Assembly: GCA_016183065.1 (NCBI GenBank)
Contig: JACPFF010000005.1
Span: 1 to 64,000, forward strand
Reading direction: 5' to 3'
DNA from: Deltaproteobacteria bacterium
Lineage (GTDB): Bacteria > UBA10199 > GCA-002796325 > JACPFF01
DNA: 64,000 nt
The notes beneath the pieces were generated by a model. It ran no database searches. It was not told where the DNA came from and saw only the letters and a list, made by a program, of their open reading frames with translations. Each line of letters opens with the position of its first letter. Position 1 is the stretch's first letter. Positions 27,833 to 35,215 of the stretch are shown here, piece after piece. Made by a program: the position numbers and the translations under genes.

Positions 27833-28105
27833 ATGGCCAAGGCAAAATCTCCACAGAGGCCTTCCGGGCCATCCCCTGAGACCAATGCCATGGAGATCAG
27901 CATCTCAGAAGATGAATTGATCCGTGGCCTGCTCGATGCCCAAGGGAAGAGCGTCGAGATCATCGCCTTTGGGATTGCCTATTCCGGGCTGCTGACCCGC
28001 GTCGATGTCCGCGGCGGCTCTGTCGTCATCGTCGATGGTGAAACCGAGGCAACCCTGGAATTTGAACGGATCGAGGCTTTTCGGCTCCTCAACCCAGCAC
28101 GATAG
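27833..28105 (+). CDS. Small conserved hypothetical (start 27833 or 27890)
   Basis: MEISISEDELIRGLLDAQGKSVEIIAFGIAYSGLLTRVDVRGGSVVIVDGE; directly upstream of 28120 gene. Confidence 0.5.
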   Translation: MAKAKSPQRPSGPSPETNAMEISISEDELIRGLLDAQGKSVEIIAFGIAYSGLLTRVDVRGGSVVIVDGETEATLEFERIEAFRLLNPAR

Positions 28106-28119
28106 TAATAGGAGGAGAC

Positions 28120-28899
28120 GTGGCAGTCATTACCCTCACCAGCGACTTCGGGTATCGCGATGGCTATGTGGGTGCGATGAAGGGCGTCATTGCGACGATC
28201 GCGCCCGAGGCCCGGATCATGGACATTGCCCACGATGTGCCCATGCAGGATGTTGTCCACGGCGCCTTTGTCCTGGCCCAGGCGGTCCCCTTTTTTCCCG
28301 CCGGTACGATCCATGTGGGAGTCATCGATCCCGGTGTGGGCGGGAACCGCAAACCGATCTGTGTCTGTGCCGATGGGCAATTGTTTGTCGGACCCGACAA
28401 TGGACTCTTCGCGGTCTGTGCGCATCAATCGAAAAAATGGGCCGCGCATCAGCTGACCCACGCGGAATACTTCCGCCCCGACGTGAGCCGCACATTTCAT
28501 GGTCGCGATATTTTTGCCGCAGTCGCGGCCCACCTGGCTCGCGGTGTCCCGCTGGAAGCTCTGGGGCCCTCTTTTCCCAATCCGTTGCCGCTCGAACTGC
28601 CGCAACTCACCACGGATGACACCTCGATTGTCGGTGAAGTCATCTACATCGATCATTTTGGCAACGCGATCACGAACATCCGACGCGAAAACCTCCCCTC
28701 TGCGAAACCTCGGATTCTCAGACTTCTGGCCGGTGGACGGGAAATCGCCGGCGTGGTCGAGACCTATGAAGATGTCGCACATGGCGCCGCGTTGGCCCTG
28801 ATCGATAGTGCCGGCCTGCTCGAAATCGCCATTCGCGATGGACGCGCCGCCCGCGAACTCGATCTCCACCGTGGCAGTCCCGTGGTGGTCCATCCATGA
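28120..28899 (+). CDS. SAM hydroxide adenosyltransferase (DUF62/chlorinase-fluorinase-like family)
   Basis: MAVITLTSDFGYRDGYVGAMKGVI...DIAHDVP...HVGVIDPGVGG...GPDNGLF. Confidence 0.92.
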   Translation: MAVITLTSDFGYRDGYVGAMKGVIATIAPEARIMDIAHDVPMQDVVHGAFVLAQAVPFFPAGTIHVGVIDPGVGGNRKPICVCADGQLFVGPDNGLFAVCAHQSKKWAAHQLTHAEYFRPDVSRTFHGRDIFAAVAAHLARGVPLEALGPSFPNPLPLELPQLTTDDTSIVGEVIYIDHFGNAITNIRRENLPSAKPRILRLLAGGREIAGVVETYEDVAHGAALALIDSAGLLEIAIRDGRAARELDLHRGSPVVVHP

Positions 28900-29816
28900 A
28901 GCTCGTCATTGCCGGCGGCACAGGATTTATCGGGCGCGCACTTGTGGCGCGACTCACGGCCTGCGGAGAAACGTGCACCCTCCTCACCCGCCGCGAGCTC
29001 CCGGACCGACATCCCCTCCATTATGTGCAATGGGATGCACAGCATGGCGGCACGTGGCACACTCCCCTTGATGGCGCCGATGCGGTGATCAACCTTGTCG
29101 GCGAATCCGTGGCGATGCATCGGTGGACGGCCGCACAGAAGCTGAAGATGCTGCGCAGTCGCATCGATGCGACCACGGCGCTCGTGGAGGCCTTCGGAGA
29201 GACCAGACGCCATCCATCGGTACTGATCAATGCCTCGGCGATCGGCTATTACGGCGATCGCGGAGACGAGACATTGAGTGAAACCGCCCCGCCTGGCCGC
29301 GATTTTCTCGCGCATGTGGCCGTCGCATGGGAGACGGCGGCCACCCGGGTCGTCACACACGGCGCGCGCCTGGTCTTGCTCCGGACCGGTCTCGTGCTGG
29401 GCCATTCCGGTGGCGCGCTGGCCCGCATGGTCCCCGTGTTCCGGCGCGGTTTGGGCGGACGTATCGGGAGCGGACACCAATGGATGAGCTGGATCCATCT
29501 CGACGATGTGGTCGGACTGATCCTCTTTCTCCTGCAACATCCCGCGGCCAGTGGACCCTTCAACCTGGTGAGCCCGACCCCCTGCCGCAATCGCGAATTT
29601 GCCACCATACTGGGCAAGCAACTCCATCGCTCCACCAGAGTGCCCGTCCCCGCCTGGCTCCTGCGCATGGCCATGGGCGAACGCGCCTCATTACTCCTGC
29701 AGAGTCAGCGCGTCCTCCCGACGCGTGTGCAACAGCTTGGCTATCGTTTTCGTTATAGCACGTGTGAGGCGGCCCTCCAGGCGGCACTTGCACCGAACGC
29801 GGATCTTTCGCAGTGA
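28896..29816 (+). CDS. TIGR01777-family NAD-dependent epimerase
   Basis: KLVIAGGTGFIGRALVARL...INLVGESVAMHRWTAAQK...SRIDATTALVEA...SASAIGYYG. Confidence 0.93.
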   Translation: MKLVIAGGTGFIGRALVARLTACGETCTLLTRRELPDRHPLHYVQWDAQHGGTWHTPLDGADAVINLVGESVAMHRWTAAQKLKMLRSRIDATTALVEAFGETRRHPSVLINASAIGYYGDRGDETLSETAPPGRDFLAHVAVAWETAATRVVTHGARLVLLRTGLVLGHSGGALARMVPVFRRGLGGRIGSGHQWMSWIHLDDVVGLILFLLQHPAASGPFNLVSPTPCRNREFATILGKQLHRSTRVPVPAWLLRMAMGERASLLLQSQRVLPTRVQQLGYRFRYSTCEAALQAALAPNADLSQ

Positions 29817-29829
29817 GTGTCCCGTGACC

Positions 29830-31164
29830 ATGGATCGGCGCGCCTATCTCCATCGCACCTTTTCCTGCACCTGCGGAGAGACCCACCATGTCCCGGTCCG
29901 TCGGATCGACATTGGCGCGGGCCTCCTCCCGCGACTCCCCGCACTGTTGCACGATGTCGGATGCCACGGCCGTGGGGTGCTCGTTGCCGACGAGACCACC
30001 TGGGAGGTCGCGGGCCAGCGCATCGAGGCACTGCACATCACGGCACTGCACACGCACGTTATTCCCTCGGCACATCCCCATGCCGATCGCGTCACCGCGG
30101 ACATGGTCACCGCAGCGGTGGCCAATGCGCAGTATCTGATCAGCTGCGGATCGGGGACGGTCACAGACCTCGTGAAATATGCCGCGCACCGGCACCAGAT
30201 CCCGTTTGTCGCCGTGGCCACGGCACCGTCCATGAATGGCTATATGTCGGGGATCGTCGCGCTGACCGACAAGGGATTGAAAACGACGGTCCCGGTGACT
30301 CCCGCCGTGGCACTGCTCGCCGACACCGACATTGTGTGTCATGCCCCACTCCCCATGCTCCAGGCCGGGCTCGGCGATCTAGTCTCCAAGCCGGTCTGCA
30401 ATGCCGACTGGCGGCTTGCGAGCCTTGTACGCGGTGAACCGTTTTGCGCGCTTCCGTTCCAGATGATCGCCGATCTCGAAGCGATCTATCTCCCGCAGGC
30501 GGGCGCCATCCCCTCGCGATCTCCCGCGGTGATTGCGGCATTGATCGAGGCCATTGCCTACTCCGGGATCTCCATGGTCATGGCCGGGAGTTCTGCACCC
30601 GCCTCGGGCGGCGAACACCTCATTTCGCACGTGCTCGACATGGACGCCGAACGCGCGCACCAGCCATTGCGTGACTTTCACGGCACACAGGTCGGTGTGG
30701 CGACCCTGTTGACCGCGCGTCTGTACGACGCCTTCCTGACAACACCGCGCGACCGCATCGATTGGGGCCACGCACGGCACAACTGGCAGCCACTCGAAGC
30801 CCATGCCAGTGCGCTGCGCGCTCGCTGGGGACGCGCGGGTGACAGTGTGGTCGCGGCATTTGCCAGGAAACACCCGACGAGCCACGTCGCACACGCGGCG
30901 GAAATCGCCCTGCTCGAATCACAGTGGGAGACACTCCAGGCCGCGGTGACTCCATTTGTGGTCAACACACCCGCCATCGCCGTTGCCCTCGCAGCAGCCG
31001 GCGCCAAAACGCGTTATGAAGCGCTTGGCCTCACGCGCGAGGCATTCACCCGGACCATCCTCGACGCCCGCTTCATCCGCGATCGCTACACCATCCTCGA
31101 TCTGCTCGACACCGTCGGGCTGTTGAACTCGACTGTTGCGGCCGTATTGCAGGGGAGAGGTTGA
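29830..31164 (+). CDS. sn-glycerol-1-phosphate dehydrogenase-like (EgsA/AraM family)
   Basis: ISCGSGTVTDLVKYAAHRHQIPFVAVATAPSMNGYMSGIVAL...AGLGDLVSKPVCNADWRL...GGEHLISHVLDM. Confidence 0.88.
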   Translation: MDRRAYLHRTFSCTCGETHHVPVRRIDIGAGLLPRLPALLHDVGCHGRGVLVADETTWEVAGQRIEALHITALHTHVIPSAHPHADRVTADMVTAAVANAQYLISCGSGTVTDLVKYAAHRHQIPFVAVATAPSMNGYMSGIVALTDKGLKTTVPVTPAVALLADTDIVCHAPLPMLQAGLGDLVSKPVCNADWRLASLVRGEPFCALPFQMIADLEAIYLPQAGAIPSRSPAVIAALIEAIAYSGISMVMAGSSAPASGGEHLISHVLDMDAERAHQPLRDFHGTQVGVATLLTARLYDAFLTTPRDRIDWGHARHNWQPLEAHASALRARWGRAGDSVVAAFARKHPTSHVAHAAEIALLESQWETLQAAVTPFVVNTPAIAVALAAAGAKTRYEALGLTREAFTRTILDARFIRDRYTILDLLDTVGLLNSTVAAVLQGRG

Positions 31165-31201
31165 ACCAGCGACAATTGAACCAGCGACAATTGAACCAGC
31201 G
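31161..31201 (+). repeat. 15-bp tandem repeat TTGAACCAGCGACAA, about 2.7 units
   Basis: TTGAACCAGCGACAA x2 plus TTGAACCAGCG; first unit contains the stop codon of the upstream gene. Confidence 0.9.
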
Positions 31202-31212
31202 TTGAGCAACTT

Positions 31213-32130
31213 TTGCCTCAACCAACCGATACCATACTTATGGGGAATCCAATCAGACGGGGAGTACGGCCCTATGGGGTCGGAATAACAGCGTATCAGG
31301 CAGACCGCCAAGCCTGGTGCGAAAAGCTCGCACAACGCCCGGGCTCGGGAGATTATGAGGTACTCCCTGCGAATGCGCGATATCAGCCGCCATCATCGAG
31401 GGAGAGATCGATCTCTGGCTTGGTGGCCACCATCCGCGCGATCACGCCGCATTACCTTCAACCGGCAGAGCGGCGGACGCACGGTTTGCCATTACCACTT
31501 GCGATTGATACCGTCTTGACACACGATCTTTTTGCCCCTCAGCATCAGCATCCTGACACACGATTCACACCATTCGATCAGGCCATGGCGTTTCCGTATC
31601 CCAGATTTGACGCCTTTCTCCGCGCGCTGCAACTGTGGCGCGGCTATCCTGCACAACAGGAGACCTTCATCGAGAACGCCACGGGGCCCGTGTTGTATAC
31701 GCTGGCGGCCGCTTGTCGCGCCGGATACGGTGACGTCGTGAGTGTCGATACTCCCCAAACGGTGGCACGGCTCAACTTTCAATCGCGCAGAGTTGGCTCG
31801 TCGCACCTCTCTTTCAGACCCTCTACGGACCCTCTCACCGGTCACGTGGTCGTCTGGACCCACCCTGCCCCCTGGGGAGAGGGCGGTGGAGAAAAGAGGG
31901 AGCACGACCTGAGATGGCTTTCTCCGGCCTACCTGACGCGTCACGTTGTCATCGGCGGGGATTTGATCATTCAGACGGAAAGTTCGGGGAGCATATTTGA
32001 CATCCACGATGTCAGTCGTGCGCCGGGGCGTTGGGGGTTGGTCGATTTTTCCCTCGGTCAACCGCTCGTCCCGGGCGGCACGAGTTTGGGGTTTTATACC
32101 CTGTGGACCTGGTGGCACCGATTGGCATGA
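31213..32130 (+). CDS. Orphan protein, methyltransferase-like pattern (TTG start in ORF track; alternative ATG downstream)
   Basis: GPVLYTLAAACRAGYGDVVSVDTPQTVARLNF; VVVWTHPAP; LTRHVVIGGDLIIQTE. Confidence 0.5.
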   Translation: MPQPTDTILMGNPIRRGVRPYGVGITAYQADRQAWCEKLAQRPGSGDYEVLPANARYQPPSSRERSISGLVATIRAITPHYLQPAERRTHGLPLPLAIDTVLTHDLFAPQHQHPDTRFTPFDQAMAFPYPRFDAFLRALQLWRGYPAQQETFIENATGPVLYTLAAACRAGYGDVVSVDTPQTVARLNFQSRRVGSSHLSFRPSTDPLTGHVVVWTHPAPWGEGGGEKREHDLRWLSPAYLTRHVVIGGDLIIQTESSGSIFDIHDVSRAPGRWGLVDFSLGQPLVPGGTSLGFYTLWTWWHRLA

Positions 32131-32172
32131 GGCTGTTCTGACACTCCCCAAGATCTCGCACGCACGCAACCT

Positions 32173-33495
32173 TTGTCAATACGCACCGATACTCAAAACA
32201 TGATGGGATTGCCTCGTCTTGTCTCCAGCGTTCGCACCTCGCCCCTCTTTCGTGCAGCACCTGTGGCTGGCATGGCAACGCTGGTTGGCGGGTGTAAGGA
32301 TCCGCGAGAGCTCTACGTGATGGCAGGAATTGTCGGTAGCGTAGCTCTGTGGCAAGGCATCAGCCGCTTTCGCGCACGTGCATCGGCGCACGCCAATGCA
32401 CCACAACCGGCATATCCCCTCAGCAGCTTTCTTGGCCCCGAAGTCCCACCGGAAAAAAACTGGGCGCGCGGCGATCTTGCAAACACCATTGCCGAGCAAG
32501 CCGCACGTACGGGTATCGCTATGGTCTGTGGGTTCCTTCGAAGCGGCAAGACATCGCTTGTCCATGGCGTACGAACGACCTTGGCTAAACAAGGATACGT
32601 CGATCTAGGCTCTATCGACTTTCGAGGCGATAAAAATCCCATGCAACAATTGTGCAGAGGCATACGCAGTAGTCTCTGGCATCTGCCGCGAGAATTTCTC
32701 GAAGAGGTGCGACGCACCTTGCCGAATGATGGGGCAACCCTGCAACGACTGGACGCCTTGCTTGAAACGCTTGCATTACGCGGCGTCATTAGTTTGGCGG
32801 AGCTTGGCGCAATTGAGCGTGCAGAGACACTGACATGGCTTCGTTCAGCAGCCACAGGACTTGCACATCTCGTTGTGATCTTGGACGCGCCCTACCGGCC
32901 AGATATTGCAACAGCCTTTCACGATGTCCCGACGTATTGGACGCGCAATCTTACGCGGGCCGAAATGGGCCAATTTCTTCGCGCTATCGCTCAGCGCGAT
33001 ACCAGAGGGACGTCCCTCTGGACTTCAGCGCGCATGGATCGGATCTGGGAACTTACCGGCGGACATTTGTATCTGACCAATATCCTCCTGACCACCTTCT
33101 ACAAACGTGTACCTCCCAAGACCCAGAAGCAACGTCGCTTGGACGCCGCACTCGCAGCGGCAGCCGACGATGTGCTCACCCTCAATACCGCCGACGATCG
33201 TTGGTTGCCATTAGCCGTCGCGTGTGTCTTAAGCGGTCTCACAGTCGCACATTGCAGGCTCTTGCAACAACTCAGTCAGCAACCCGGAACGCTCGATGAC
33301 GCTCAAGTGGCAACATTATATCCGTTTCTCCAAATGGGTTGGATCGAACGCGACTCGCAGGGCCATCGTATTTGCGGTGAAATTGTCCGGCAGGTCTTCG
33401 CCCATATGGACATCGCACACTTCTCTCCCACCGAAGATTGGCTCTCCGAGCATCACCGGCAACAGTTTCCCCAAAGACCAGCTCGCCCCTCTTGA
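32173..33495 (+). CDS. P-loop ATPase-like orphan protein (TTG start or ATG 32200)
   Basis: AMVCGFLRSGKTSLVHGVR Walker A-like; LVVILDAP Walker B-like; LTGGHLYLTNILL. Confidence 0.6.
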   Translation: MSIRTDTQNMMGLPRLVSSVRTSPLFRAAPVAGMATLVGGCKDPRELYVMAGIVGSVALWQGISRFRARASAHANAPQPAYPLSSFLGPEVPPEKNWARGDLANTIAEQAARTGIAMVCGFLRSGKTSLVHGVRTTLAKQGYVDLGSIDFRGDKNPMQQLCRGIRSSLWHLPREFLEEVRRTLPNDGATLQRLDALLETLALRGVISLAELGAIERAETLTWLRSAATGLAHLVVILDAPYRPDIATAFHDVPTYWTRNLTRAEMGQFLRAIAQRDTRGTSLWTSARMDRIWELTGGHLYLTNILLTTFYKRVPPKTQKQRRLDAALAAAADDVLTLNTADDRWLPLAVACVLSGLTVAHCRLLQQLSQQPGTLDDAQVATLYPFLQMGWIERDSQGHRICGEIVRQVFAHMDIAHFSPTEDWLSEHHRQQFPQRPARPS

Positions 33496-33594
33496 AGCAT
33501 ACATCCGCACATCCTTTCATTGCGTGCTGCTCGCAACTTTTTCCGCCATCGCCCGATAATAGGGATAAGGGGGGTGTACCGGACATTATAACCT

Positions 33595-35214
33595 ATGGGA
33601 AAGACTGGCTCCATACCGCCCGGCACGCACGCACGCGCAAGGCCTGTCCACGCCGAGGTCATGCCAAACACGCCCGTCGCAGGTGACGCAACCGCCGCGG
33701 CCACTGTTTTAGGCCACTCCACGGCAGAAACACCTCCCCCGCTGGGCCCTCTCGGCGCACAAACCGCGGCAAGCGCCGCCCGGTGGGGCATGACACCTGG
33801 GCCGCGCATCGCCGCCGACATGCAGCGGGCAGATGCACTATATCGCCACTATGTCACCGAAGTGCCGTGGCGGTTTCTCCCGATTCAAGACGGTCTGACG
33901 ATGTTGGATACGGCAGTCACAGAAGACACCCCGCGGGTCGATGCCAGCTACGATGGCCCGCTGGCGAGTGATGATCCGGCGGCCCTTTTCGCGATCGACA
34001 TTTCACAGTACCATCGCACGCGTGAGGCCATTGTGATCAACAAAATCCTCTCTGACTTTGACAGGGCTTCTCGTGCCAGTGAAACATACCTGACTATCGT
34101 GGCCGAAGCGGTCTTTGATCGATTGGTGCAAAGCGAATCGGGCTCGGTCGAGTGGAAATTTCTGGCGGAGATGGACCGGAGCGCCATGGCAATGGCTGAC
34201 GAGGCAGGCGTCGAGATTGCGCGTTATAGGAAAATCCTCTGCTGCATGGTCATCAAGGCCCACCTGCGGGCACTCGGGAGGATCCGCGACGTGTTCGAAC
34301 AGATGTGCGCCATACGGGAAGCGCCGTGGTTCTTTGCTCTGTTGATTGAAATCTGCCTCGGTCCACTCAAAGACGCTATCGCCCACGACGCACGCCGATG
34401 GGAGGCGTTTTGGGGGACGACGAAGACGTTTGCCGCATTTGTGGAGCTGCTCGACCGACTTCCCAATGACCTGTTGCGTCCAATCGACAAAGGCATCGTG
34501 AATCAATTACGGACCCTCTATCCCAATATCCCCTATGTGCTGCGAGGATACCGGATCTTGGAGCCCTCCTTCCTCCCGTTTCCCTTCAATGCCGCCTTGC
34601 GGCACAAGAATGATCCGGACAATTTTGGGTCCTATTGCAAGTTTCCCGTTTTTATCGTCCGTGATGCATCTGATCGCACAGCAGAGGAGAAACGACGGAC
34701 CATCCGTCATGAGGCGATTCATTCTCTCGTCGGTACGGCACGCATTGCGCACCTGCTGACCGCATTGTACATCCGAAATCACAACCTTGAGCGACTGTTT
34801 GCCGAAGGGATCACCGAGCTGCTCACGCGCCATGCGGGTGAAGTCCTCGATGCCGAGGCCACAGAGGCCCGTGCCGTCACTCCCGAGGCGCTCATCCAAC
34901 AGCGCCACTCAGACTTTGCACACACGCTCCAGGCCGTTCAGCAGATCCCCGGTGACTTTTATTCCGTGGCCGTCACGCTCGCCATTGGTCTGGCGCGCCG
35001 ACTCGGGTTTCCAAGGTTTCTGGCACTCTTCACAGCGGCGCAGTATCAGGCGGGCTATGCACTGACACCTGAAGAGATTGCCGCCCTTCAGCCCATTTTT
35101 CAACAGTTGGGCACGCGTATCGACCAGGCCGTGACGAATTCTTCGGAGGCGCCCTTCCTCCCACACGACGTGGCAGAGGAGGTGTTTACCATGTTGCAGG
35201 GGGACGGGAGCTGA
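33595..35214 (+). CDS. Predicted HEXXH zinc metallopeptidase with Pro/Ala-rich N-terminus
   Basis: TIRHEAIHSLVG...NLERLFAEGITELLT gluzincin-like; N-terminal LGAQTAASAARWGMTPGP. Confidence 0.6.
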   Translation: MGKTGSIPPGTHARARPVHAEVMPNTPVAGDATAAATVLGHSTAETPPPLGPLGAQTAASAARWGMTPGPRIAADMQRADALYRHYVTEVPWRFLPIQDGLTMLDTAVTEDTPRVDASYDGPLASDDPAALFAIDISQYHRTREAIVINKILSDFDRASRASETYLTIVAEAVFDRLVQSESGSVEWKFLAEMDRSAMAMADEAGVEIARYRKILCCMVIKAHLRALGRIRDVFEQMCAIREAPWFFALLIEICLGPLKDAIAHDARRWEAFWGTTKTFAAFVELLDRLPNDLLRPIDKGIVNQLRTLYPNIPYVLRGYRILEPSFLPFPFNAALRHKNDPDNFGSYCKFPVFIVRDASDRTAEEKRRTIRHEAIHSLVGTARIAHLLTALYIRNHNLERLFAEGITELLTRHAGEVLDAEATEARAVTPEALIQQRHSDFAHTLQAVQQIPGDFYSVAVTLAIGLARRLGFPRFLALFTAAQYQAGYALTPEEIAALQPIFQQLGTRIDQAVTNSSEAPFLPHDVAEEVFTMLQGDGS

Positions 35215-35215
35215 C

